From Uranotaenia lowii (lineage: Eukaryota; Arthropoda; Insecta; Diptera; Culicidae): a stretch of 64,000 nt of DNA. Below, one piece after another: positions 11,181 to 23,540 of the stretch. The position numbers and the translations under genes were made by a program. The DNA is taken from the NCBI RefSeq assembly GCF_029784155.1, contig NC_073692.1:68823272-68887271 (forward strand). The letters are read 5' to 3'. The stretch's first letter is position 1; each line of letters opens with the position of its first letter. The notes below the pieces were generated by a model. It was given only the letters and a program-made list of their open reading frames with translations. It had not been told where the DNA came from and searched no databases.

Positions 11181-12400
11181 TGACTTATAATTTCCTATCA
11201 TAAATATTACACTGTGAGTGAGGTTAAACTTATACATCTCTATTATGCAGCATTAAATGAATTTTAACAAATTTATAAAAGTTTTAATTAAGAGAACTTA
11301 TAAGACACCTTTCGGAAAAACGTTCTATCCCCACCTAAGGGGAAAAAATAGAACTCAAATTCAACGCCTAAGTTTGATCATCCACAAACAGGTTTGCTTG
11401 CACCTTTCATCCCCATCCAGGCAGGCATTCTCCCAACCTAGATGCAATCACAGTGCAATATCGGCCTAGTGAAGATGAATGAACATAAAAATAAAGGAAA
11501 AAAAAAATAACAGCAAACCTCTCCAAAACATAATCTACCATCACGATTGCGGGATTAAGGAACCTAACTTTGGCTAGAGCCAAAGAAGTAGAAGAAGAGC
11601 TACATTGCTTCATGTTGGCTTGTTGTTTCCTAATCGATACCTCGTGAGGCTAATTTGTCTGGACCAAAGTCGATCGATTGTTTTAAGTGGGTTTCACATG
11701 AGAACAATCTTTCTCCGTTTTGCTTTTTTCCTAAGTTACGGTCTCCCCAATGAGCAGATCTCATTGGGGTCTCTTTCGAAACATTTCTCTACAACTTCAA
11801 CTAATACATGGAATAGAGCTGCAGAAGAACTTACGTTTTCTGTTTTCAAGAAGCATGGGAAATTTGTTTGCCTTCATCAGTTGCTGCTGATAGTGGAACG
11901 TGCATTATGTTTTACAGGTTTTCATCGGGAGGCTCCTGGCCTTATGGAGTTGAGAAGAAGGTGGCGCTAGATCAGCACTTGTATTTGCAGCATTTCTAAC
12001 AGCTTCGAAACAGAAGCATGTTTCTTGTTCCTGGGAGGCAAAGTTCCCCGGAGGTTACATATGGGAACATGTTTCAGCACTTCTTGTTGATTGTAATCAG
12101 TAGCATCACAGGTTTACTGGATTTCTTGAGATGTTTTTTTTTTCCTAATTGTTTTAAATAAGCAGGAGGCATGGACGGATATTGCCCTCGGAGGACTAGG
12201 GCAATTTTTTCGAGGGTTGAATTTATATAAGGCCTTTAAAAAAATTCAATAATTAGATACAAATAATTTTAAATGTGATAATGCTGTGCAGGTAAAACAT
12301 GAAACGAACTCAATATTTTCAACACTATATCTTGGTTTGTGCAACTCCAAATTCTATAAGAATATAATTTTGTCAAGGGATGAATTACCGTTAGGTATGT
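11181..12400. other. 3' flank of the 10.4-kb gene and unassigned DNA
   Basis: ATTAAA at about 11253 and CATAAATATT at about 11199 are possible poly(A) signals for the upstream gene. 11240-12170 is less AT-rich than its surroundings and holds a 121-codon open frame (11605-11970) with no recognisable motif, no splice support and a low-complexity look. I do not call it a gene. 12170-12400 shows nothing. Confidence 0.3.
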
Positions 12401-12401
12401 T

Positions 12402-13330
12402 TGTTATTTTTTTTTAAATATGTCTTTATTTGTATCAATTCATCATTACATTTATATTACATTAATACATTAAATTAGGTGTTCAGCTCAATAATGTTCA
12501 GAGCCCTATAGTTAACTAGATAATAAAAATTTATTTATAAGATTTAAACTTGCTGAACGCAATCAAGTATTTAATGTAGGAGAACATCCTGTAATGGCAA
12601 TAATATTTTAAACTTAAAACTAAACACTATCCTAAAATTAAACTAATTATAAAGAGAACGAATCTCTGCGATGGAAGACTGCATCGATTTGCCTCTGAAG
12701 TTGGAGATGATGTTGTTGGCCATCTCTTCGATCGATTCAATGCCCGCAATCCGATGAAGATCTTCGGTGCTGTGCCAAGGTGGAAGCCGCAAAATCATTT
12801 TCAGAACCTTGTTCTGAATCCTCTGGATGGCTTTTTTCCTCGTCGCGCAGCAGCTAGACTAAATCGGAACTGCATACATTATCGCTGGTCGAAACACCTG
12901 TTTGTAGATTAGCATCTTATTTCGCAGACACAACCTGGATTTCCTGTTGTTGAGAGAATAAAGAGATTTAGTGTATTTATTACATTTTGATTGAATATCT
13001 TCAATGTGATTTTTAAAAGTAAGATTCCGATCAAGTGTGAGTCCCAAGTACTTCACGTGATCAGACCATTCTAATGAAACCCCATTAAAAGTTATGGAAT
13101 GATTTTCATTAGGTTTTAAAAATTTAGCTCTTGGCTTATGGGGAAATAAAATAAGCTGAGTTTTGGAAGCGTTAGGAGAAATTTTCCACAATTTCAAGTA
13201 ATTCAAAAAGGAATTTAAATTTTGTTGCAATATACTGCGTACCACCCGTAAATTTCGACCTTTGGCTGAAAGCAAAGTATCATCAGCAAATAATCTTCTA
13301 CCTTTTCCTTCTGCACAGAAAAAATTATTT
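12402..13330 (-). mobile_element. jockey-like LINE, 5'-truncated reverse transcriptase end
   Basis: On the minus strand the frame carries the RT catalytic motif FADDTLL (about 13300), then SPNASKTQLILF, HVKYLGLTLDRNLTFKNHI and RPAIMYAVPI. This is the usual order for the end of the palm and the thumb/C-terminal region of a jockey-clade ORF2. Reading continues after one in-frame TAG (about 12858, where family members have a Trp codon) through KKAIQRIQNKVLK and LPPWHSTEDLHRIAGIESIEE to a stop near 12647. An AATAAA lies near 12425 and an A-run near 12407, which marks the 3' end. The endonuclease and RT N-terminus are absent. The 5' break is close to an inverted pair CTGTAAAATTACGG / CCGTAATTTTACAG (about 13331 and 13380), so another element probably cut it. 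Confidence 0.85.
12859..13310 (-). pseudogene. Reverse transcriptase fragment of the jockey-like LINE
   Basis: This is the longest open part of the element above. It opens in frame shortly before FADDTLL, whose two aspartates are the metal-binding pair of the RT active site. It ends at a TAG in place of a tryptophan codon. Upstream residues of this frame (above about 13320) come from unrelated repeat DNA. No activity is expected because the N-terminal RT motifs and endonuclease are missing. Confidence 0.8.
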
Positions 13331-14680
13331 TCTGTAAAATTACGGCAAATATCCTGTAACAAAAAGGAGCAGGACATTTACCGTAATTTTACAGGACGAA
13401 AAATAAAAACCCGTGACATTTAAGTTTACGTGAGCATATTATTTACAGGATACTTTTAAATTACAGGCCTGTAAAATTGACCGTCTTTTATTCCATTTTT
13501 CGCCCTGTTCAAAGGTTGTTCGTAAATAAAATAAATATTTATATTGGTTAAAAATAATCTTATGATTTTATTTAACGAAATAAACATAATAGGTCAGTAC
13601 GTCGAATTTTGCTTACATTTGATAATGGAACCTGACGTCACGTCCTACAAAAACATTAAACTTTAAACAAAAGTGTAACTGTCACAATTTTTTAAAAAAA
13701 AATCCTAAACTTTGAATCAATTTTAAACGCCTTCAACGAACAACAATATACGCCTTCCTAACAAGAAAGAAATAGCTGTCATACATTTTCAAACAACGAT
13801 GCAATCGTTGCTGTGGGACACTTGTATGCGAAGCACAGATTTTAATGAATAAAACAATTTTGTTTTCCTCATCCATCATTATAGCTTTACCTACAGGAAG
13901 GCGTTTCTTATCGCCATCATTAGTATAAATTCAGGCGTTTAAGAAAGCTGCTTGGTTTGATTTCTAAACTGGGCACCAATTCTTCTAACTAAATCGAATT
14001 ATGGATGCAGATTATAAAAGAAAAAATCTACGTACTAGGAACGTTACTTGACTAAAACTGGCACAATAGTTCCCGGGTTATTTTAATCGCCAGCTGCGCC
14101 TTTTTTCCGGGGGTTTTCCTGATGGTTCATTTCTGTCGATCAAGGTCACCTTTTGGCCAGAGATGCTATTGTTAGTTTTTTCTCGAAGTTATTACCGACC
14201 ATTCCAGGATAACACGGAAGAAGCTGACATGCACCTAGCTAAACATGATGTTTGTCACCTAAAAATAACATTGCAATAAATTAATTTAGGAATAAATAAA
14301 TTAAGAAATAAACCAACCTGAAGAAAAGCTCCTTTTAGTTGGATGCGCCTGGCAAACATATCAGCTTGTCCTTTGTATTGTTATTATTAACGTCGACAAC
14401 GACGCGGTTCCACCTGTGGATAGAACACTTTTCTGAATGACGTTTTTAAACAAATGGTTACGCTAGAAAAACACGACAACGTGATCATATGAAAGTTATC
14501 AATAAAAAATATTAAATGAAGAACTTACTGGATTAAACAATGGTCAAAGAGCCGGCTTACCTTGAAAAGTAGATGTCAAATGTTCTCCGCAGAGGCACGG
14601 ATGGCGGAATGGACCCTACTGGTATTAGCGCCAACTGGTCAAGCGGAGCCAGCAAAGAAACAAATTTCTGGACTGGATAA
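13331..14680. other. Repeat-like and AT-rich DNA without genes
   Basis: 13331-13500 has several short inverted 'acaggcctgtaaaatt' / 'ccgtaattttacag' phrases. Similar ones occur at 49240-49410, so this is probably a dispersed MITE remnant. 13500-14680 has no convincing open frame; the 62-codon frame at 14562 has no family resemblance I recognise. Confidence 0.35.
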
Positions 14681-15490
14681 GTTTTTTGCCTTTCTTACAG
14701 AAAGGTATAGTTATCGGTCGATTTGGGAGATCATTAATTATGGGTCTTAGATATACCTTTATAGGTACCTATCGAATCAGCTCGATGAGTTCTGATGATG
14801 TCTGTGTATTTGTGTGTATTTGTGTGAATTTTTGTAAACTTTGTTCTCGACGTTTTTGTGAAACTGAGCAGTACAATAAAAATGATTTTTATCTTGAAAA
14901 ATTTGATTTTTTTTCTTCTTCAACCTATAAAAAAAAGAAAAAAATACAAAATAGTTTGAAAATTTTTTTTTCACAGTAAATATCAAAAATCATCACTCCA
15001 AAAAACGTGGCCATTTGGCTTGCCAGCAATGTCAAGCTATCACTAATCAAGATGATCGATAATATGACGTCAAATTATACATGACGTCATAGATACGCGC
15101 TTGCTATTTGAAAGTATGGATCTGTCGATGTGTGCAAGGGAAAACGTACAGGCTTCATTCCCACTCAGGTTTGATGTCATCATGACAGAAACCGTGTGAG
15201 GGGAAGAAGACTGTTTCATATTTTCCCGGTCAAAGGTCATTTTTTCATTATTTTGGTTCAGTTAAAAACCGAACCAATCCAAAAAAGCATCGGAACCGAA
15301 GTTCCGATGCATTAAACATAATTATGGTTTTCACCAAGGGGTACGACCCCCAAATTAATGAAGTCGTTGATGAGTACGTCGTGCCCACACTGCATGGTAT
15401 GAAAGCGATTGTTACTTCGAGACTTCCCATAACATTATATTCAGGTTGCTCTGTGGAGGACAAAACGACGAAGGGGCGCGTGCGGGAGAA
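14681..15490 (+). repeat. Direct repeat copy A (about 0.8 kb)
   Basis: Begins with the hairpin phrase TTGCCTTTCTTACAGAAAGG, then TTATCGGTCGATTTGGGAGA, a GTATTTGTGTGTATTTGTG run and a poly-T/A section. A pair of phrases ATGACGTCAAATTATAC / TGACGTCAT follows at about 15065, and GGTACGACCCCCAAATTAAT at about 15341. The whole order is repeated at 16039-16840 with offset about 1.36 kb. Open frames in the two copies look alike only because the DNA is alike. Family not recognised; no TSD was settled. Confidence 0.7.
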
Positions 15491-16038
15491 CGAAGCACAC
15501 CATATCAATTTCTTCATACGCTTATTTTCATTAACCCTTTTATATGGTTACTTAATTAATAATTTAATACTGTTGCTTTTAAATCAATTTTTGGAAAAAT
15601 TGCAATCATGATGGTAGTTCTCATGCCAAAATTATAAAATGGTTAAAAAAGTTGAAATTGAGATATTTTTTCATTCGTTGCCATTTTCAAAGTGATCCAT
15701 TTTGAAGAAGCACGCATTTTATCGAGGAGTGATAAAACATCGTTTTCGAAGCTTATTGAAGAGAAAACTTTTTAAGCCAAATTTTTAGATATTGTATTCG
15801 TTATGTTATATTCGCCTTATACATTGATTCTGACCGATACACATACCTATGCGAGTAGACCAGGCCGACATTCCATTTACTAAACTGAAAATTGTAAAAA
15901 TGAACATAGATACAAATTTGAAAATATATTCAACCGACCATTGGACTCTATGTTAGAATCATATTCTATTCTTGCTGTCTTGACTCCATAGGTTACCCAG
16001 AAAAATGTTGAATTATTTGAAACACATGGTTGGGAACC
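15491..16038. other. Spacer between the two direct repeat copies
   Basis: AT-rich. Its end (TTGAATTATTTGAAACACATGGT, about 16009) resembles the sequence that follows the 17.3-18.6 kb minisatellite (about 18747), which suggests another partial copy of the same compound repeat there. Confidence 0.45.
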
Positions 16039-16840
16039 TTTTTGCCTTTCTTACAGAAAGGTATAGTTATCGGTCGATTTGGGAGATCATTAATTATGGG
16101 TCTTAGATATACCTTTATAGGTACCTATCTAATCAGCTCGACGAGTTCTGATGATGTCTGTGTATTTGTGTGTATTTGTGTGAATTTTTGTAAACTTTGT
16201 TCTCGACGTTTTTGTGAAACTGAGCAGTACAATAAAAATGATTTTTATCTTGAAAAATTTGATTTTTTTTCTTCTTCAACCTATAAAAGAAAGAAAAAAA
16301 TACAAAATAGTTTGAAAAAAAATTTTTCACAGTAAATATCAAAAATCATCTCTCCAAGAAACGTGTCAATTTGGCTTGCTAGCCTCAACCAGCAATCACT
16401 AAAATCAAGATTATCGTATATATGACGTCAAATTATACGTGACGTCATTGATACGCGCTTGCTAACTAAAAGTATGGATCTGTCGATGTGTGGAAGGGAG
16501 AACAGACAGGCTTCACTCCCACTCAGGTTCGATGTCATCGTGACAGGAACCGTGTGGGAGGAAGACAACAACTTAAATTCTCCCGGCCTATCGTTTAAAT
16601 TTTTTAATATTAATGGTTCAGTTTGCAACCGAACCATTTCAAAAATTTCGGAATCGAAGCCCCGAATTATTAAACTTAAAAATGGTTTTCACCAAGGGGT
16701 ACGACCCCGAAATTAATGAAGTCGTTGATGAGTACGTCATGCCCACACTGCATGGTACGAAAGCGATAGTAACTTCGCCCAACATTATATTCAGGCACAG
16801 ATTGCTCTGAGAAGGGGAAAACAACACGGGTACGCGGACG
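16039..16840 (+). repeat. Direct repeat copy B (about 0.8 kb)
   Basis: Same order of phrases as copy A: CTTTCTTACAGAAAGGTATA, GATCATTAATTATGGGTCTT, GACGTCAAATTATACGTGAC, GGTACGACCCCGAAATTAAT. It differs by substitutions and small indels. A hairpin-like remnant of the start (GGCTGTAAGAAAGGC) also occurs at about 19090. Confidence 0.7.
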
Positions 16841-17286
16841 ATGTATGCACATCCTCTCATCTTCTCACGTGCCGTTCGTGCTTACGAAGCTTTTTCTTAA
16901 GCAGCAACGACAGGAGAGTATTTCGCCCGTGAAAGAAAATTAAATCCAATAAGACAAATGCTACTGAATCCTCTCGAGCTTTAAGCTCTCGGGCTTGTTT
17001 TTTTGTTCCCTTTTCTCTTCCTCTCTTCAGATCTAACGTTGCGTTGTTGTTGTTGGGGTTGGTGTCTAGAGAAAAACGATGACGGCTTGGAGATCAATCT
17101 GAACTTTCACTTGCTGAAGCCAATGGAAGATGACAACCAAACAGTAGCGCCACCAAGCCCTCCATAGTAGAGTTTGAAGCATTTGGGATTTTTTTTGGAA
17201 CATGCATATAATACTAAAAAGCTTATAATCATTATTGACAAAGTTGAAGAAACAGGAAAAAACTCCGAATTAACCATTTTCGCCAG
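16841..17286. other. Unique-looking DNA before the minisatellite
   Basis: Moderately GC-rich for this window, with pyrimidine tracts (TTCCCTTTTCTCTTCCTCTC at about 17008) and a GTTGTTGTTG run. No coding frame or element end recognised. Confidence 0.3.
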
Positions 17287-18575
17287 GTTGACCAAATACA
17301 AAAATGACAAAATCGACAAACTTGACAAAATTGACAAAATTGAAAAAAAATGACTAAATAGACCAATTTCACTAAATTGACGAAATTGACAAACTTGACA
17401 TAATTCATTGATTTGTCAAAATAAGCTTAGTTGAAAAAATCATAAAATTGATAAAATTTATAAAATTGACAAAATCGAGAAAATTGGCAGAATTGACCAA
17501 ATTGACGATGAAAAAATGGACAAAATTCACTGAATTGACAAAATTGACAAGATTGATAAAACTGACAAATTTAACAAAATTGAAAAAATTGACAAAATTG
17601 ACAAAAATAACAATATTGACAAAAGAGATGACAAAATCGACAAAATTCACTAAATTGACAAAATTGACAAGATTGATAAAACTGACAAAAATCGACAATA
17701 TTGACAAAATTGAAAAAAATTGACCAAATTGACCAAATTGAAAAACTTGGCTTAATTCATTGATTTGACAAAATTCACATAGCTGAAAAAATCATAAAAA
17801 TTGAAAATATTTTTAAAATTGACAAAACAGAGAAAATTGGCAGAATTGACAAAATTGACTATGACAAAATCGACAAAATTCACTGAATTGACAAAATTGA
17901 CAAGATTGATAAAACTGACAAAAATCGACAAAAGTGACAAAATTGACCAAATTGACCAAAATGACCAAATTGTCAAAATTCACAAAATTGACAAAGACAA
18001 AATCGACAAAATTCACTATATTTAAAAAATTGACAAAATTGAAAAGATTGACAAAATTGACTGGCGAAATTTAAAAAATAGACTAAATTTTGACCAAATT
18101 AACAATATTGACAAATTGACAAAATTGACAAACTTGACAGAATCGAAGGAAATTGAAAAAATTGAAAAAATTGGCCAAATTGACAATGACAAAATCGACG
18201 AAATGCACTTAATTGACAAAATTGGCAAAGCTGTCAAAATTGACAACATTGACAAGATTGACAAAATTGACTAATTTGATAAAACTGACAAAATTGACAA
18301 AATTGACAAAATTAACAAAACTAACCAAATTGACAAATTTGACAAAATTGACAAATTTGACAAAATTGACAGAATTTTCAAAATTTGAAAAAGTTGACAA
18401 AATCATGAAAATTTTTAAAATCGACAAATAAACAAAATCTCGAAAATTGGTTAAATTGACAAAATTTACTGAACTAACAATGCTGACAAAATCATGAAAA
18501 TTGATAAAATTGACATGATTGACAAAATTTAAAAAATGACCAAATCAACGAAATAGACAAAATCAACAAAACAGA
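17287..18575 (+). repeat. Degenerate 9-bp minisatellite (TTGACAAAA)n
   Basis: About 1.3 kb of imperfect copies of TTGACAAAA (also written AAATTGACA). Common variants are ATTGACCAA, ATCGACAAA and ATTGATAAA, with interspersed non-unit phrases such as AAAATCATAAAATTG. Open frames on both strands (for example TKLTKLT and VNFVNFV) arise because nine bases equal three codons. They are not genes. The unit is the reverse complement of the array unit at 26.4-27.9 kb, but this array is far more diverged, so it is older or less homogenised. Confidence 0.95.
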
Positions 18576-19199
18576 ATAAAAATCTCAAAATAACGAAATT
18601 AAAAATACTACGCTTTAAAAATTTTCAATATTTTTAATTTTCAAAATTTATTGTACCGATTTTATACATTTTGGTATCGTATTTTACTCTAGCATTTGAA
18701 ATTTTATCCAATAATTTTATCTATGTATTTGTTTCATATACTTGAGAGGTTGAATTATTTGAAATACATGGTCAGGCATCTTTTTTCAAATTGTATTCTT
18801 AATTTTTATACCCCTTCCATTTTGAAGATATCATATGCTGTAACTCCAAAAGGAGTAAATTGAGTTAGATTATAATGTCATAGAAACGGAATCATACATG
18901 ATATTCCAGAATCTAGTCATTCAAAAACGTTAATTTATATGAAAATTATGATTATATAAAAATACTTTTATCCTTATAAAAACTTTGAATCTTTATTTTC
19001 TAAATTCATTTCGGATTTATTGCGTATGAAATTCATTAATCATAATTCATAGTTCATTTTGTTTTATATGTACCCAAATATATTTTACAGGCTGTAAGAA
19101 AGGCTACAATCCACTGTAAAGTGTATTAAATCGGGTTTTTCTTCATGGCAATCATATTTATAACTTCAAGATACGGTTCAATTAAAAAAAATTACTTTC
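18576..19199. other. AT-rich flank of the compound block
   Basis: 18747-18790 resembles the spacer end at 16009. ACAGGCTGTAAGAAAGGC at about 19088 resembles the ends of the 14.7/16.0 kb repeat. No genes. Confidence 0.4.
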
Positions 19200-19509
19200 C
19201 GAGTATATATGAACAAACTAGACCAACTTCAATCTGAAAAATATGAAATGTTACAAAAGGCTTATTTTTCAGAATTTTGACCTATTCCAATTCGCACCGA
19301 GGAAAAACAATTTGACTGGAAAAAATATTTTCGCATTTTCAGTAATGCAATTAACACAATTGAATACAATTTGAAGATTTTTTTTTATTTTTGTCTGATA
19401 TAATGGCCTTTTATTAATTGTTGCAAATTTGCAACACCATGCAACGGTAGCACCTTTAGTTACGTATATGGGCTACAAAGTGTGTTTTCGAAAGTTCCAT
19501 CGTTTAGAC

Positions 19510-20853
19510 CAGTGGTTTTCAAAGTGGTCCCTACCGCCCCCTTGGGGGCGTTGAGAGCTCCCAGGGGGGCGGTGAGCTCAATGTTGAAATTTGGGGGGCG
19601 TTGGAAGGGCTCAGGGGGGCGGTGGGGTCGTAATTCAAATTTTCACAAATCACGACGCAAAAATTAAGTTACGTTACAAAACTAGACATCAGGTTGAAGA
19701 CTAAAAAAACTGTAATTTCACAGAGCTGCAAGCAATTTTTTGTTCCAGTATCTCAATAATTTTATTTAGGGTTATACTAAATCAAGAATAATTTTAGATG
19801 GCAATGCTTGATAATCTTTAAATTGTACTGTCTCAAAAAATCTGCTGAACAGAAAACACCTTCGAAAATATTTGTATATAAAGGCGTCATCTGTGATTTA
19901 GTGGTAGATTTTCTAGAAAGAAAATATGTAATATATATTTTAAATTAGAGAACTTTTATTTTAAGTTCTTCTTTGTTCATCTCCATTTCAATCGATTAAA
20001 AAAATCAATTGTGCCATTTGCCATGGATAAACTTTTAATCTATTTGGTTATCACTTACATTGCCTGGATTCAGTTATCAGAATCTAATTTTAACTTCAAG
20101 ATTTGTAAATTCATATAAATTTGCTGCATAACTTTGAACAGGACTCGAATTCAGATATCAAGAAGTAATACTATTCAATAATGCAATTAAGTCTTCAACA
20201 CTAATGCAAATTAATGGTGAATAGAAAACTTTGTTTACCAAAATTTAGGATATTTGATTTGATATCAAAACAAGCTAATTAACCAGTTTAAGTAAATGTC
20301 CATCAAACTTTTCTTAGGATTAAGTGTTAACTGGAGGTTTGAAGCAATATAAGGCCCTTGAAGCCAAAAGTATATAAATACATAAAAGCTAATTTCGAGA
20401 AAACACGCTTTTAATTTGTTATGTTTGGTTATTTTCCATATATTTTTCAAAAAATACGCATTTTTCTTTGGAACAAAATAGTGTTACAAACAAATTAAAA
20501 AAATCTGAAAAATCATGAAATATAGTTCGAAATATAAAGAATCGTTTAAAATTATTGAATCAAGATCGACCATTTTTACATTTATAACACCTTATAATAC
20601 CCCTTTGGCTCTGAGGACTCATATAAATTTGATAATTTGAAATTTGTTTATTTGGAAGGGGGCCGTGCGCTACCCCGATTAGGCACCCACATATAAATTT
20701 GAATGAGTTTTAAGTTAAACCTTACACCAACATCAAGCCAAAAGCTAATGGTTTTTCAACGATCCAGATTTTCTAAAAATTTGCCCAGGGGGGCGTTGAG
20801 CTCGAAAATTTTGTAAAAGGGGGCGGTGAGTGAAAAAAGTTTGAAAACCACTG
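19510..20853 (+). mobile_element. hAT-like nonautonomous element with 8-bp TSD
   Basis: Begins CAGTGGTTTTCAAAGTGGTC and ends ...TTTGAAAACCACTG. It is flanked by perfect GTTTAGAC direct repeats (19502-19509 and 20854-20861). Subterminal GGGGGGCGGTGAG phrases occur at both ends in inverted layout (CGCCCCCTTGGGGGCG near the start, GGGGGCGGTGAG near the end). The 1,344-bp body has no transposase frame. The other block copy has a single GTTTAAAC at this point (63433-63440), so the insertion happened after the two block copies separated. Confidence 0.9.
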
Positions 20854-22378
20854 GTTTAGACAGTGTATATGTTTTCCGATAAAAGTATTATTATTTTTAT
20901 TTTATATTATCATGTTATCGAGACATTTTTAAAAATAATGCAGATCCATTATCCTCTAACTGAACAAAATCGCTACCGACTGTAGAAATATGGGAAAAAA
21001 CAGTAAAAAATCCTTTTGACTAGATCATCAACCATTCGTATCAAAAATTATAAAAAAATGGCATTAATTACGAAACCTCGTTAGAAATCCTGCATAAAAG
21101 TTGAAAAATTGTATTTCTAAACGGTCACACATGTACATATGTATGTTGGTTATCCACCATGGGTGCACGGATTCACCGCAGTTTCTGCCTAAGTATGTTT
21201 TCAAATGTATTCTCAGACTATAAGGTTAGATAATATATTTCCAAAGGGTCACATTTAGTACAAATTTGTGACTTTTGAGTAGTTGAAGTATTTGTAGTAA
21301 TTGTTTGAATCTATAATTTTTCAAATACAACGAGCTCTGTGTTTCTATGATTTTAAATATTATATTGTGATCCCCAGGAAAGATTTTCTGGGTTCGAAAT
21401 AAATATTTTCGCATTTTTTAGTAAATTTATTACTAACATACTTTTTCCCATACTAGTACATTGAATTTTTAAATGCAAATGCATTATATGTTTTCAACAT
21501 TATACAATGTAGTACCCTAGTTTGTAACATGAGTTCCATAATGTGCTTCAATTACTTTATATCATTTTAACAGTATTAATGATTACAGTATAAATTTTTT
21601 CAGAACGAATGTGATAAGGAAACGGTGCATGATGGTTAAATAGCAGTTTCATTTTAGTCCTAAATTATAAAATTCCGTTCACTCTTCTGAATGTGTACCA
21701 TCGAAAAATCGTTTTCGATATTGGACCCTAAACGTTCCCCTTCCCACTTCCAAACAAAATCAAAGCTAACAGTTGAGTCACCGCAACTATTACGGCTCCT
21801 TCCTCTACTAACATAGATTAAATAGTGATCCACTCGGCAAAATGAAATTTATAAGTAAATTGTCTTAATAAATAAACCTGTGATTAAAAAAAAAAAATTA
21901 ACAAAAGTTATATGAGTGCATTTTGAAGGTATTTTATTCATCGATTTTTTTTTATTAAGGAATATTGAAAATTTTGTTTTTTTATTATTGGTGTTTCAAA
22001 AAACAATGTAAATTGTTTCTTCAACAATTTTTATTCCCTGATTTTCAAGTTACTTGGTTCTTTGCAAATAAGTATACCATGTACCACAATCACGTTTTCT
22101 GTTATAATGGTTTTATAATTCGTTGTTATCAGCCGAGAATGAACTTTTTTTTAGATTGTTGTATATTGCGCTTAAAAACCATGAACACGAAGATCATAAA
22201 ACCACATAAAATCTTTCACAAAAAATGAAGTTACTGAAAATGAACTGGAAATTTGTCGATCTAATTAATCTCAATAATGTATGTAAGCACACACTTAGGT
22301 AGGAACTGCGGTGAATCCGTGCACCCATGGTGGATAACCAGCTTACATAGGTTCTACCCCCAGCTAAATGGTGCCCAG

Positions 22379-23324
22379 TAGACTGGCCCATAACCAAAAA
22401 AATCCTTATATTCCACGCGGCACCCCTTAGATTGGTGCCTTTAGGTGAAAAAATTACTTTCTGAAAGTTTCAGGTCATTTGGCAGAAGCACGAGCTGGCG
22501 CAAAGGACTTGAAATTTGTATGGAGATTTTCGGCAAAATGTATGAAAAATCGACATACTTTCACTCATTGTGTTTTAGAATATGTTTCCAGTATGCTAGA
22601 AAGCTCAGAATTTTAGGAATTGTAGTTTAAACAATGACAAACAAGTTTGTAGAAGATTGTGATGCGATACGAGTTGACTGAGATGAGTTATCCGCAATTG
22701 AATGTGTGATTTTTTTTTCGCATTTCTTTGATATATCGTGAACGGTGTAAGGGCTAATAATCGCACTCACTTGATAGCATCGTCACACAATGCAGCAGTT
22801 CATTGTTTTTCAAACCTTTCTTTCAACTTTTTGCAAAGATATTTGTTAACAAATAAGCTACAACTTTGCCGAGGACACAAAATTTCTATCTGTTATTCTC
22901 ATTGTGTGACAATGCGATCAAGTTAGTACTAATAATCCACCTATACACCGTTCTCGATATATCGATGAAATGCGAAAAAGATCACACATTCAATTGCGGA
23001 TAACTCATCACAGTCAACTCGTATCGCGTCACAATCTTCTACAAATTTGTTTGTCATTGTTTGAACTACAATTCCTGAAATTCTGAGTTTTCTAGCATAC
23101 TGGAAACACATTTTAGAATACAAAGAGTGAAAGTATGTCGATTTTTCATACATTCTTCCGAAAATCTTCATACAAATTTCAAGTCCTTTGCGCCAGCTCG
23201 TGCTTCGGCCAAATGACCTGAAACTTTCAGAAAGTAATTTTTTCACCTAAAGGCACCACACTAGGGGGTGCCGCGTTGAAAAAAATGTTGTAAAAATCAT
23301 CCCATACAAATTTGGGCCAGTCTA
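22379..23324. mobile_element. Foldback MITE with about 420-bp arms and 8-bp TSD
   Basis: Arms of about 420 bases (22379-22796 and about 22895-23324) are reverse complements with few differences, leaving a loop of about 100 bases. Termini read TAGACTGGCCCA on both sides. Flanks are GTGCCCAG (22371-22378) and GTGTCCAG (23325-23332), an 8-bp duplication with one change. The block copy at 60 kb has a single CTGGACAC at 60352-60359 and no insert. The similar open frames in the two arms (MKKLLSESFRSFGRS...) are just the two arms read on opposite strands. TIR and TSD length suggest a hAT-related family. Confidence 0.9.
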
Positions 23325-23540
23325 GTGTCCAGACACTAGGTTTACGAAGTTTTTGAGCTGAAACTATGGTTAGTGCAAGATAAACTAAAAGTAAACTTTT
23401 ATTTCTAGCTGTCTTGTGTGAGGAACAAAAAGGTATAACCATTTCATGTTGTTGCAAATTTGCAACAATTAATATATTGGCTAAAAACTCGAAATGTGTG
23501 AAAATAATATTTTTTCATTATTTTTCCCTTCATGTACTCA

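Noticed and set aside
11605..11970. 121-codon open frame as a host gene
   Set aside because: No recognised motif, no splice or poly(A) context, biased hydrophobic composition; likely chance in a less AT-rich stretch.
14686..16335. Duplicate gene pair encoding (F)LQKGIVIGRFGRSL...
   Set aside because: The frames share sequence because the DNA is a direct repeat. They lie over a hairpin and simple-sequence runs, and the reverse strand is also open.
22194..23246. Two similar small proteins (MKKLLSESFRSF...) on opposite strands
   Set aside because: They are the two arms of a foldback MITE; the similarity comes from the inverted repeat.
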